Part shown: positions 1-9,967 of the stretch, piece after piece
How the letters are laid out: every line of letters begins with the position of its first letter
How positions within the stretch are numbered: position 1 is the stretch's first letter
Source: Stemphylium vesicarium
Lineage: Eukaryota > Ascomycota > Dothideomycetes > Pleosporales > Pleosporaceae
Assembly: GCA_004380135.1 (NCBI GenBank)
Contig: QXCR01000271.1
Span: 1-25,791, forward strand
Reading direction: 5' to 3'
DNA: 25,791 nt
The notes under the pieces: generated by a model
The model's input: only the letters and a program-made list of their open reading frames with translations
Told to the model about the DNA's origin: nothing
Database searches by the model: none
Translations under genes and position numbers: made by a program

Positions 1-375
1 AACCGCGTAATTACTTTAGATAATAACTTTTTATCTGCATCTACTTTCGCTTAATACTCTTCGCGAGTTTTATCTAGAGAGGTCTATAACATATTTATAT
101 ATAACTAGCTAAGACGCGTACACTCTACACATTTAAGAGGCGAATTTAGCATAATATAATAAAAGTAATTATTAAGAAAATACTTATTATAAGTAATATT
201 AGAAATAAAATTAGCGTTAAGAATTTTCTAAACTAGGTAAATCTAATATTTATAAGAATTAAATAATATAGTAAACCTTAGAGCTTATAATAATATATAG
301 AGTAATCTTACTTATAAGCTAAGTAATTATTAAAATTAAATAATCTAAGAATAAATCTTTAAAAAGGAAAGATAG
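1..375. other. Unassigned RIP-degraded sequence at the left edge
   Basis: AT-rich sequence with very few CA or TG dinucleotides and stops in all frames. The first 150 bases, read in frame 1 on the + strand, have only two stops, so they could be the decayed tail of a reading frame, but I recognise no family. The last 15 bases (about 361-375) are purine-rich and lie directly before an LTR start, as a polypurine tract would. By inference this is the 3' interior of a + strand retrotransposon whose body is left of the window. Confidence 0.4.
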
Positions 376-820
376 TATTATAATCTAAAATTAAAACGCT
401 TACGACTACGCCGCAATTACGCCGTAATTGCGCCGCATAAGCAAGACTAGAATAGCGATTCTATAAAACGCTAACTATTAGTAGTTACGTGACTAATTAC
501 TACGCTAAGAACTATTACTAGGAGTAATTACGACTACCGCAACTATTACTAGAAGTAATTACGACTATTATAACTATTACTAGAAGTTATATTTTATTAT
601 TATTAAGTGTTACTATAACTATTATATAAGTATATAGCTACTAAATAGTATACTCTTTTAGTTATTATATTTAATTTTAAAATTTTAAAATTTGTATTTA
701 ATTCTTAAACTCTTAAGTTATTTATTAATTTTTATATTATACTTAACTTATCTTATCTATTACGCGCCTAGCTTATTCCTAAGAACTAACCTTAGGACCC
801 TCTAAGGATGAACCTTCACA
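376..820 (+). repeat. LTR, probably the 3' LTR of an off-window + strand element
   Basis: A 445-bp repeat matching, in inverted orientation, the whole of 4737-5223. The left end (TATTATAATC) is the RIP form of TGTTACGACC and the right end is CCTTCACA. It holds a 31-bp tandem array (units at 511, 542 and 573), an 11-bp GC-rich array near 406-435 and a GTTACGTGAC site at 484. The purine-rich tract just before it and the decayed Gypsy protease just after it suggest the 3' LTR of an element that jumped into element A. The 5 bases after it (CCTCT) do not match the 5 before it (GATAG), which argues against a solo LTR. Confidence 0.75.
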
Positions 821-859
821 CCTCTCTTATAGAATTAAAGAAATTAATAGAAAAATATT

Positions 860-3800
860 CTAAATAACTAAGGTCGTCTAATAGACGTTTAGAATATATA
901 GGTATAAAAAAAGTACCTATATATATATTATTAATATACTAGAATAAGATATTATTCTAAGAAAGAGCTAGTTAAATTACTATAAAGTATCTATTAACTT
1001 AGCTAAGAGAAATCTCTATATCTATATAGTAAATATCTAAGTATAAATAAAGAAAAAGAAGAAACTACTATCTAAGCTATAATAAGTAAATATAGTAGTA
1101 TTTACTATATTAGCTTATAAGAAAAATCTAAGTAAGGTTTAAGTATTTACTATATTAATTATAGATATTAATAAGATATTATAACCTAAAAATAAAATAA
1201 ATATAGAAGTAATACTATCTACTTAGTACTAGAAGTTCTATAAGCTATTTAACTTAAAAAACGTAAATAAGCTACTTTTATATAGAGGTCTAATAGGTAG
1301 ACTATAAGATTAAACTTAACTTAAAAGATATTTAGCTACTATAAAGGCTACTATATAGTATATCTAAGAAAGAGTTATTAATTTTATATAAAGAGCTTAC
1401 GTCTCTACTTAAAAAAGAATTTATTTAAGTTAGTAGCTTACTAGTAGCTACGCTAGTATAATTTATAAAGAAGCTAGAAGGAGGCCTCTACCTTTGTATT
1501 AACTATAGGGCGTTAAATAAGATTACTAAAAAGAATAGATACTCTCTTTCTCTAATCTAAGAGATACTTAATAACCTAAATAAGATAAAATAGTTTACTA
1601 AGCTAGATATTATCGCAGCTTTCTATAAGATTCACGTTATAGAAAGTAATAAATAGAAGACTATATTTAGAACGCGTTTTAGGCTATTTAAATAGCTAGT
1701 TACACTCTTTAGTATAGTAAACTCTCTAAGTACTTTCTAGTAGTATATTAACTAGACCCTACGAGAGTATCTTAACAACTTCTACTTAGCTTACCTTAAC
1801 GACGTATTAATCTATATAGATAGAAGTAAAAGCTAATACTAGAAGTATATTTAAAAGGTGCTTAGTAAGCTATAGATAGCTAGACTTTATATAGATATTA
1901 AAAAGTGCGAGTTTAAGGTTAAGTCTACGAAGTACCTAAGATTTATTATTAAAGCTAAAAAAGAAATTAGTATAGACTCTATAAAGGTAGCTATAATCTA
2001 TAAATAAGAAGCGCTAAGTATAATTAAAAGAGTAAGATTATTTCTAAGTTTTACTAAGTTTTACTAAAAGTTTATTAGGAACTTCGCTTAAGTTACTACG
2101 CCTCTTACTAGGCTTACTAGTAATATAACCTTCTAGTAGAGCCCTAAGAAGTAATTAGCCTTTAAGAAGCTAAAGGAAGTCTTTATTTTAGAGTTTATAC
2201 TAGCTAGCTTTAATATAGATAAGAAGATAGTGCTAGAGTATAACTTATTAGAATATACTATAGAAAGGGTGCTTTCTTAGTATAAAGATAATAGTATCTT
2301 AAGACTATATATATACTTCTTAAGAAAAAATAACTCCTATAAGTATAACTATAAGATTTATAAAAAATAACTACTAGTTTTAATTTAATGCTTAAAGAAA
2401 TAGAACGCTAAACTACGCTTAATTATTAAGTTTTAAGTAATTACTAATTATAAAAATCTAAAATACTTTATAAAACTTAGAATATTAAATAAGTACTAGA
2501 TAAAATAATTCTTCCTACTAGAATACTAGAATATAGAGATATTATACTATTTAGGTAAGTAGAATATTAGGGTAGACGCACTCTCGCGAAGGGAATAGGA
2601 CTTACCTATAAGAGTAAAGAATAAGTACTTATAGAAGCGCTTTATATAAGTCTTTAAGCTAACTATATCTTACTATAAAGAGTTAGTTAAAGAGAATTTA
2701 AAAAATATATTAGTAATATATTATAGCCTAAGCCTAACTCTAGTAGAACTAAATCTATTACTAGTTAATAACTACTTAAAATAAGAGACTTAAAGTAAAA
2801 CTATTACTACCTCTAATTAGCTAAAGAAGCTATAAATTATTATAGCAAAGAATAATAGAACTTACTAAGAAGTAAAAAGAGTAGTTAAGTAAAAAGAAAG
2901 AAAGTTCTTACTAAGCTTAGGCCTAAAGTATTCTATTATAGAATATATAATTAATAATAGAGTATTAATATATTAAAAGAGAAAATAAGTACTATAAAAT
3001 AAACTAATACGTACTTAGATTATTTAAGAGACCTATAAGTCTCTTATTATAGATTATTTTAGAAGAGAGGTAACTTATAAGATACTTATAAGAGACTACT
3101 TCTAGCTAGAAATAGTAGATAACGCCTAAAGATACGTTAGAAACTATAACGTTTATAGTAGAAGTAAGCTATAAAGAGAAGGAAAATAAGAGCTATTAAA
3201 ATCTCTTCTAATACCTACCTAGATATAGAAAAAGATCTCTATAAACTTTATAGAGAGACTATCTAAAAATAAGAGTATAATAAGTCTTATAGTAGTAATA
3301 GACTAGCTAAGTAAAAAAATAATCTTTATTCTCTTACTAAATATAATAATAGATATAGTAATTTAGAAATTTATTAAAAAGGTAGTTATATACTACTAGC
3401 TACCTAACGTAATTACGTTAGACTAAGAGAATAAGTTTATTAATAAGCTATAAAAACGACTCTACTAGATTCTAAAGATTAATTAGAGGCTACTAATAGC
3501 GTACTACCTCTAGATAGATAGCGCTATAGAGAGAATAAATAGCGTCTAGGAAGCCTATATCTAATCCTTTATAAATTAGGCTTAGATAGACTAGGCTACG
3601 CTCTACCTAATAGCTTAAATCGCGATTAATAGTAAGAACGCGACGTTAATAGGTGTATTACCTTTCTTCTTATAATATAGCTATAATATTAACTTATTAT
3701 AGCTATAGATACTAGAAGAGTAAATTCTCTCTCTAAATACGCTTAATAATTACTTAGATAATAAAAAAGTAGAGTAAATTATCTTAAAACTTCTAAAGTA

Positions 3801-4345
3801 TTCTTAAGTTAGCCTAGATAAGTATAGTAAGTATATAATAAGAGTAGAAATAATAAGTAAATAAGTTATAATAATAAGCTTAATAATACTAAGTAGATAA
3901 TAAGATTTAGCTACGCTTAGACTAGTAGTATAGTACTAGATAGATGTTAAAAAAGCTAAACTAGAAAAATACTAAGTATATAATATTAGAGGTAATTAAT
4001 AGCTACTTAGTTAAGCTAAATATACTCTTAAGCCTTTACTTAGTATTCTATATTAACTAAATTAAACTTATAAGTTTAGACCTACTACTAAGCTAAAAAG
4101 TAGATAATTTTTAGCTACTAGCGCTATAAGTAATAGAAGAGGATAAATAGGTAATAAAAGATATTATAGTAGAATAGGAATACTACGTTAAAAGAGAAGC
4201 TAAACGTAGATATAAAGTTAAATAGAGAAAATACTACTAAATATTATTTAAGGTAGTCTAGCTATTTAAAGATATAAAAGCCCTAAACTACTAGCTATTC
4301 TATATAGCACTATACTATAACGCTGATAGACGCCTCCTAGATAGG
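860..4345 (+). pseudogene. Element A pol pseudogene (protease tail, RT, RNase H, integrase, chromodomain)
   Basis: Read by eye across RIP-type stops. The protease tail lies near 900-1030 and the RT at about 1400-1960. The RT active-site box at 1792-1815 reads YLNDVLIY; the expected Asp is Asn because CTTGAC became CTTAAC, a TG-to-TA change. RNase H covers about 2080-2600 and integrase about 2890-3700. A chromodomain-like stretch lies at about 4125-4290. In the RT, the codon expected to be Trp after an Asn-Lys pair (about 1650) is TAG. The product would have been the polyprotein that copies and integrates the element, with the chromodomain steering integration to heterochromatin. It is dead: there are dozens of stops, and the N-terminal part is missing. 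Confidence 0.8.
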
Positions 4346-4365
4346 TTTTAGAAGGAAAATAGATA

Positions 4366-4386
4366 GACCTCTAAAGAGAGAGGTAT
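4366..4386 (+). other. Polypurine tract of element A
   Basis: Purine-rich run (AAAGAGAGAGG core) directly before the 3' LTR start. This is where plus-strand DNA synthesis is primed in LTR elements. It sits in the same position as the tract before the 3' LTR of element B. Confidence 0.65.
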
Positions 4387-4603
4387 TATAATAAGCTAAA
4401 CGCTCTTTAGTAGAGCTTCTTAATAGAATCTTAGTAGTCGCATTTAATAGACGCTTAGATTACCTTAGACTAATATTTATCTAGTAGGTAGATAAATACT
4501 AGCGTAGATAGACTAATAGCTCCTTATCGAATATAACTACTATATACCTAGCCTTGCTATCGGCTATCTACTCCTTGAGTGCTCCTAGAGCTAGCCCCTT
4601 ACA
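4387..4603 (+). repeat. 3' LTR of element A
   Basis: 217-bp stretch starting TATAATAAGC (RIP form of a TG start) and ending GCCCCTTACA, the same end as the 247-bp LTR of element B. The middle differs from that of B, so the two are related but separate families. The last 80 bases keep many CA/TG pairs and are much less mutated than the first half. The matching 5' LTR is not in the window, so length and left end come only from comparison with B and from the preceding purine tract. Confidence 0.65.
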
Positions 4604-4736
4604 GCTAGCAAAGATAAGGAATTGCCGTACTAACTAGCTAGCAGCATTAATCGCAGTAATCGCTGTTACCTACTCGCGATTACTTAGCTAGATAGCCTTT
4701 AGCCTACGTCTCCTCTCTAACGCTATTATAATAAGT
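4604..4736. other. Short less-mutated spacer between A and the inverted LTR
   Basis: 133 bases with a fairly normal base mix, between the 3' LTR of A and the minus-strand LTR. It contains TAATCGCAGTAATCGC, an imperfect short direct repeat. It could be target sequence into which A and its neighbour inserted, or the leader of the minus-strand element. I recognise no coding content. Confidence 0.45.
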
Positions 4737-4937
4737 TGTGAAGGTCCGTCCTTAGAGGTTCCTAGAATTAGTTCTTAGGAATAAGCTAGGCGCGTAATAA
4801 ATAAGATAAGTTAAAGATAATATAAAAATTAATAGATAACTTAAGAATTTAAAAATTAAGTATTAATTCTTAAATTTTAAAGTTAAATATAGTAACTATA
4901 AGAGTATACTATCTAGTAGCTATATACTTATATAATA

Positions 4938-5080
4938 GTCTTAGTAACTCCTAATAATAGTAGGGTATAACTCCTAGTAATAGTTATAATAGTCATGATT
5001 ACTCCTAGCGATAGTTGCGGTAGTCGTGATCGCTCCTAGCGTTAGTTGCGGTAGTCGTGATCGCTCCTAGCGATAGTTCT
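4938..5080 (-). repeat. 31-bp tandem repeats inside the minus-strand LTR
   Basis: Units start at 4959, 4990, 5021 and 5052, with a degenerate one before 4959. A typical unit contains GATCGCTCCTAGCGATAG. The + strand copy of this LTR carries one unit fewer (units at 511, 542 and 573). Repeats in the U3 part of an LTR often act as enhancer arrays; that role is inference here. Confidence 0.8.
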
Positions 5081-5093
5081 TAGCGCAGTGATC

Positions 5094-5104
5094 GGTCACG
5101 TGAC
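5094..5104. promoter_or_regulatory. GTCACGTGAC palindrome in the LTR
   Basis: A perfect 10-bp palindrome with a CACGTG E-box core, in the U3 half of the LTR. GTCACGTG also fits the RTCACRTG site of fungal Cbf1-type bHLH factors (known family knowledge). The same GGTCACGTG string occurs in the LTRs of elements B and D. The RIP-altered twin is GTTACGTGAC at 484. Confidence 0.5.
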
Positions 5105-5159
5105 TGCTGATAGTCAGCGTTTTGCAGGATCGCTATCCTACTCTTGCTCGTGCGGCGCG

Positions 5160-5192
5160 GTTGCGGCGTGGTTGCGGCGTGGTTGCGGCGTG
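5160..5192 (-). repeat. Three perfect 11-bp GC-rich tandem units
   Basis: GTTGCGGCGTG occurs three times at 5160-5170, 5171-5181 and 5182-5192, next to a related GCGGCGCG. The inverted copy at 406-435 has two RIP-altered units. This lies near the U3 start of the LTR. Confidence 0.85.
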
Positions 5193-5223
5193 GTCGTAAG
5201 CGTTTTGACTTCGGGTCGTAACA

Positions 5224-5362
5224 GCTACCTCCCTCGTTACAGCTATAGCCAAGACTAGACTCGGAGTCAACCCCGAGTCACTTTAGACCTATTCCTAACT
5301 CAGTTCTAACTTAGCCCTCTCTAGCCTATATATATTTAAGCCTACTATTCCCTAGATATAGA
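5224..5362. other. Sequence between the inverted LTR and element C
   Basis: On the minus strand this begins with a purine-rich tract touching the LTR (GAGGGAGG core), as expected for a polypurine tract. The rest is only lightly mutated and shows an imperfect inverted repeat, GACTCGG/CCGAGTC, near 5258-5280. Element C inserted at its right end, so it originally continued into 9743. No coding content is recognised. Confidence 0.4.
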
Positions 5363-5820
5363 TGTTACGAACCTGAGAAGACGGGGCACGGCAATCTATA
5401 TACAGAAGTGATAAAGGAGTCACTTTATATAAGTTAAGTAGATAGCTAATCTTTAAGAACTAATAAGTAGTATTACCTTATAGCTTATATAATTCTATAG
5501 TCTTAATAGAAAACTACTATAGAATAAGTTATATATATTCTATAATATTCTATAATATTCTATAAGATATTACGTATAGAATATATAGAACCTTATAGAA
5601 TATATAAGATATTAAGTTATATTTCTTAAGTATATAGCTACTAAATAGCGTACTTATATAGTTACTATATTTAACTTTAAAATCTAAGAATTAATACTTA
5701 ATTCTTAAATTCTTAAGTTATTTATTAATCTTTATATTATACTTAATTTATCTTATCTATTACGCGCTTAGCTTATTTCTAAGAATTAATCTTAAGACCC
5801 TCTAAGAATAGACTTTTATA
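5363..5820 (+). repeat. 5' LTR of element C
   Basis: 458 bp from TGTTACGAACC to CTTTTATA (RIP form of CCTTCACA). The first 65 bases are nearly unmutated and the rest heavily so. The last 190 bases match the last 190 of the LTR family at 376-820, while the first 260 do not. It contains TTCTATAATA repeats near 5528-5560. Confidence 0.9.
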
Positions 5821-5899
5821 CTTTAAATATCCTTAAAATAAGTAATATAGTAATAGATACTCTAGATGTAACTATAGACGCTATCTATACCTTAATACG

Positions 5900-7085
5900 T
5901 AGTAATAAGTCTAATTTATACTATAGTAACTATAGTAAGCTTAAAGCTTAGCTACTCTAAATTAATAGATACCTCTATATTAAAGAAAATAGAATTAATA
6001 ATAATAATAAAGTTATATAGGTTACTATCTTCTTTTATAGTAATATAGAGAAGTAGGCTAACTCTATCTTATACTAATATATAAATAATAATATTAATAA
6101 CTAAAATAATATTAATCTTATTAATAATTAGGACGCTTTTAAAGTTAAGATAAAAGAAGTCTTTTTACCCTTTAAGAAATTAGTAATCATAGAATAGAAG
6201 ATTTAGAGGCTTAGATAGACTAAATTCTAATTAAGGTGGCTCTTATAGCTATCTAAGATAAGTAGTCTATATAACCTCTTCTAACGCGACTTTATATACT
6301 AATTAAAGTACTTTAACTACTTAAAGCTAAGCTAATTATTTATCTATCTATTCTCTAATATAGAGAGCTTCTAGTCGTATAGAATATTCTTCTCCTTATA
6401 CTAAGTAGAGATATAAATATACCCTTTATAGATAATAAAGGGTAGAATGTTATAGCTTATAGCGTAGATACTCTATATTACTATAACTTACTTTTTATTA
6501 CTTAGCTAGATAAGATTTAGTCTTATATAACGTTCTAAACCTATAACTACTTTTATTAAGCTAATAACGCCTATCTAGAAGCCTATTTTATTAAAGTTAT
6601 AGATATTATTATTAAGAACTTTATACTTAGCTTTTATCTCTTATATAAGCTTAAACTAGGCGCTAATAATCTTAAGATTCTTTTAGAGTATTCTCTAGTA
6701 ATTCTTTACTTAGTTAAAGGCTATCTTAAGCTCCTCTATACGCTAAATAAAGCGCTCTACCTAGTTCTTACTAATAGGTATCCTACCGCGTACGGCTAGT
6801 AGTTAATCTGCGATATCTACTATCTCTTATAGCTAGGGGGCAAACCCTCGCAAATTAAGCTCAAGAATATATCGTATAACTATTTACTCTTTTATTATAG
6901 AGAGCTTCTAGCTATTTAGTAGTACTTCGCGTTAAAATTAGATTTCGCGGAGTTAGTTAGAGAGCCGCTAATGTCGTACGCTAAAGGTAGTAGCAGCGCG
7001 TCGTAGGGTCTAAAATTAACGTAAAGTATAGGCCTAAAGGGTAAGTTTAATTCTACCCTCTTATTAATCTAAAATTATTATACGT
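5900..7085 (+). pseudogene. Unrecognised decayed reading frame of element C (gag position)
   Basis: This lies where gag should be. Read through RIP-type TAA/TAG stops, a long frame can be followed from about 6410 to 7080, with clear residues such as NPTAYG-like and GGKPS-like stretches near 6780-6850 and an ALKLDF stretch near 6930. I see no zinc knuckle and no family I can name. It may be a divergent gag, an accessory frame carried by the element, or captured sequence. Whether the part before 6410 is the same protein is unclear, because the open frame shifts. The region 6780-7020 is less mutated than its surroundings. Confidence 0.45.
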
Positions 7086-7180
7086 TATAATTGCATCGCT
7101 GTTTGTACGTGGTGTTCGCGGTGCCAAGAAAAAGTGGCCGGCTCGGTGGTGTGGCCGGCTCGGTGTTGCTTTACGTTATT
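7085..7180. other. Unmutated GC-rich patch at the deletion junction of element C
   Basis: About 95 bases with normal CA/TG content inside a heavily mutated element. It contains a 15-bp direct repeat, GTGGCCGGCTCGGTG, at 7134-7148 and 7151-7165. Immediately after it the RNase H tail begins, so the patch sits where RT has been lost. It reads like filler or foreign DNA at a recombination joint, which is inference. Confidence 0.6.
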
Positions 7181-8720
7181 TATAATTACTAAGATACTTA
7201 ATAAATAATAAATTTAATAGTTATAGAAATTAAGATAATATAAGTTTAAGATTATATTTATACTAAGAATAGATAATAGTAGGGCTAACGCTCTTAGCTA
7301 TAGATATAATATTATAGAAATAAAGATAATTAATAAATCTTTAATACTTATATATTATAAAGATAGATTATTAGAATTAGTAAAGACGCTAAACCTAGTT
7401 ATATAAATTACTAATAAAGTACTAGAAGAATTATAAGAAGTAATTATTAAATAATACTATAATAACTCTATATATAGCTACTCTAGTATTACTTAAATAA
7501 TAGAACTTATTAAGTAAAATTATAAGTTTCTATATATAAAAAATAAAATTACCTTCTTTATTACTAAATGCGTAGATTATTAGAAGAGTAAATATAGTAC
7601 TTATACACCCTATAGAGAAATATAAGTAATAGAGCTACCTAATATACTATAGTTAGATATCTTTATAGACTTTATTATAGGCCTATTAGTCTTAAGAGAC
7701 CCTATTACTAAAGTATTATATAATATAATTCTTATAGTAGTTAATTACTTTACGAAGTAAGCTAAGTATATCGCCTTTTATAAAGATTTTATAATAGTAT
7801 AACTTACGTAGGTTATTAATAATTATATTATAAAGTATTATAGTATACTAAAGTTAATTATTTATAATAGAGATAAGCTCTTTATTTTAAACTTTTAGAT
7901 AGTATTACTTATTATAATTAGTACTAGAAGAAAGTTATTAATAGCTTATTATCTATTAATAGATAGATAAATAGAATAAATAAATTATATAATAAAAGCC
8001 TATCTATAGATCTATATTAACTACTAGTTAAATAACTAGATTTTACTACTATCTATAGTATAGATAGCCTATAATAATAAGCTTTTAGAGTCTATAGGAT
8101 AGACCCTATTCTACGCGAACTATAGGAGATACCTAAATCTCTTTATATATATACTACTAAGCCTAAAAATAGAAGTAGCTATTACTATAGCTAATAAGCT
8201 AAAGTTAGTACACGAGTTACTATAATACGAACTTAAAAAAATATAATACTAGAGTATCTTATATATTAATAAGAAATAAAAAATAGTATTATAGCTAAAG
8301 AGAGAGGATAAAGTTTATCTACTTATAAAGAACTTTCGCACTATATAACTTAATAAGAAACTTAATAATATTAAAATTAGACTATTTTTAATTCTTAACT
8401 AAAAGGAACTAGTTACTTATATACTTAACTTTCTATCTAATATAAAAATATACCTAAGATTCTATATTAATATATTAGAATTAATAGATCTTAAAATACT
8501 ACTTTAGAAAACCTTCTACTATAAAATAAAAGAAGATAATAAATTTAAAGTTAAGAGAATTCTTATATACTAAATATAGAGTAATAGTAAAGAATACTTA
8601 GTTAAATAGTTAGGTTACTCTAAAAGTAATAATACTTAGGAATTAGATATAAATCTTATAAACTATTACTAGCTACTTATATAGTATTATATAAAGTATT
8701 TAACTACTTATTAAAAGTAG
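7181..8720 (+). pseudogene. Element C pol fragment (RNase H tail, integrase, chromodomain)
   Basis: The frame enters near the end of RNase H; a stretch reading RIDNSRANALS at about 7272-7300 matches the usual Gypsy end of RNase H with its D-A-L-S signature. Integrase follows. The zinc-binding region is near 7565-7600, with Lys-Cys-Val-Asp-Tyr where the second Cys has become Tyr. The catalytic core is at about 7655-8000. A chromodomain lies at about 8535-8700, recognisable by an EYLVK stretch followed by a TAG where Trp is expected. The RT is absent upstream, so this is a truncated pol as well as a RIP-dead one. Confidence 0.75.
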
Positions 8721-9256
8721 AATCTCTATCTAAAAAGATTAGTATAAAAGTACTCTAATCTAATATAGTAGTACTAAGTATTATACTATCTTTAAGAAGA
8801 TATACCTCTTAGTTAATATTATTTACTATCTCTAGCGCTTTAATCTCTTCTATAAATTTTTCTTACTTATTTACCTACTACTATTTATAATACTTTAGTA
8901 CTTTTCTTTATTTATAAAGATAATTCTTCTTTGCACGTACTACTAATAGAGTATCTAATACTACTATCTCTACTATATTAGCCTTAGACTTCTATTATTC
9001 TAAGTAAGCTAGCTCCTAGTCTAACTAACAAAAGTTTAGTAAGGGAACTTCTACTAGCACACACGACTTTATACTATTATAATAATAATTTCTATATTTC
9101 TTCTATAATAACAATATATAACACTCTAGATTCTTTTTCACGTAATATTAATAAGTAACTATAGCTACCTAATTAATACTATTTATATAACTACTTAAAG
9201 TATAATAATAAGTAGTATTATAGGAAATTATAAGGTTAGTTTATAAGAATATAAAA
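8721..9256. other. 3' untranslated interior of element C
   Basis: AT-rich sequence after the chromodomain with no frame I can follow. A lightly mutated stretch at about 8930-9070 keeps some CA/TG. It ends in the purine tract before the 3' LTR. Confidence 0.5.
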
Positions 9257-9274
9257 TAGAGAAGAGAGAGGTAG
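9257..9274 (+). other. Polypurine tract of element C
   Basis: AGAGAAGAGAGAGG core directly before the 3' LTR start TATTACGAACC, as expected for the plus-strand primer site. Confidence 0.75.
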
Positions 9275-9742
9275 TATTACGAACCTAAGAAGATAGGGTA
9301 TAGTAATCTATATATAGAAGTAATAAAGAAATTACTTTATATAAATTAAGTATATAATTAATCTTTAAGAATTAATAAGTAGTATTACTCTATAGCTTAT
9401 ATAATTCTATAGTCTTAGAAGAAAACTATTATAGAATAATTTACGTATATCTTATAATATTCTATAATATTCTATAATATTTTATAAGATATTACGTATA
9501 GAATATATAGAACTTTATAAGATATATAAGATATTAAGTTATATTCTCTAAGTATATAACTACTAGATAGTATACTTATATAATTACTATATTTAACTTT
9601 AAAATTTAAAAATTAGTACTTAATTCTTAAACTTTTAAGTTATTTATTAATCTTTATATTATACTTAACTTATCTCGTCTATTACGCGCCTAGCTTATTC
9701 CTAAGAACTAACCTTAGGACCCTCTAAGGACGGACCTTTATA
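9275..9742 (+). repeat. 3' LTR of element C
   Basis: 468 bp, aligned end to end with 5363-5820. The 10-bp length difference is one extra unit in the array of about TTCTATAATA near 9450-9486. Almost all other differences are C-to-T or G-to-A. The outer end (about 9700-9735) is the less mutated part, the reverse of the 5' LTR. Confidence 0.9.
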
Positions 9743-9933
9743 ATAGATAGGTAGTTTTCTATAATCCTTTTATATAAGACCTATAGGTATTAATAGATCT
9801 TAGGTTATAGTTCTCCTACGCACTCCTATATGCCTCTAAGTGAGACCACGCCGAGTTCGGATCTCTTGTCTTGCCTGCGTCGTTACAAAGCCATTATACG
9901 TTGTGATGGGAGAGGTGATCAAAGTTGCTGGGG

Positions 9934-9967
9934 TGCGCCGCTCGCTTGCCTGCGCCGCTCGCTTGCC
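9934..9967. repeat. Perfect 17-bp tandem duplication
   Basis: TGCGCCGCTCGCTTGCC occurs at 9934-9950 and 9951-9967. It lies in a GC-rich, unmutated island surrounded by RIP-type sequence. Confidence 0.9.

Larger units (their letters stand above)
821..4603 (+). mobile_element. Element A: 5'-truncated Ty3/Gypsy chromovirus
   Basis: The element runs from a protease tail through reverse transcriptase, RNase H, integrase and chromodomain to a polypurine tract and a 3' LTR. The 5' LTR, gag and most of the protease are missing. The left limit is the end of the LTR at 820, so the missing half probably lies to the left of the element that inserted there. The 3' LTR ends in GCCCCTTACA like the LTR of element B, and the pol domain order is the same, so A and B are related families. 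All coding frames are destroyed by RIP. Confidence 0.8.
4737..5223 (-). repeat. Minus-strand LTR of the same family as 376-820
   Basis: 487-bp LTR read on the minus strand, from TGTTACGACCCG (at 5223) to CCTTCACA (at 4737). It is the inverted copy of 376-820. The 42-bp length difference is exactly one extra 31-bp unit and one extra 11-bp unit in its two tandem arrays. It is far less mutated than its partner. A purine-rich stretch lies just upstream on its own strand (about 5224-5240), so it looks like the 3' LTR of a minus-strand element whose body would lie to the right. Flanking 5-mers (TAAGT left, GCTAC right) do not match, which argues against a solo LTR. Confidence 0.75.
5363..9742 (+). 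mobile_element. Element C: complete LTR insertion lacking reverse transcriptase
   Basis: A bounded LTR element of 4380 bp. The LTRs are 5363-5820 and 9275-9742. Both flanks carry the 5-bp target duplication ATAGA (5358-5362 and 9743-9747). A purine tract precedes the 3' LTR. The interior holds an unrecognised reading frame, a GC-rich unmutated patch (about 7085-7180), then an RNase H tail, integrase and chromodomain. The RT and most of RNase H are missing, so C is a deletion derivative or recombinant that would have needed help from another element. The + orientation comes from pol and the purine tract. Confidence 0.9.

Noticed and set aside
860..4345. Reassigned stop codons as the reason for dense TAG/TAA
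   Set aside because: Both stops occur, at Trp and Gln positions, together with Asp-to-Asn, Gly-to-Arg, Cys-to-Tyr and His-to-Tyr changes, all explained by TG-to-TA or CA-to-TA mutation.
4938..5080. CRISPR-like array
   Set aside because: The 31-bp units are contiguous tandem repeats without spacers, inside a eukaryotic LTR.
376..5223. One large DNA transposon with terminal inverted repeats of about 450 bp
   Set aside because: The repeats have LTR-type TG...CA ends and purine tracts on their outer sides, the interior is Gypsy pol with its own 3' LTR, and no target duplication matches.
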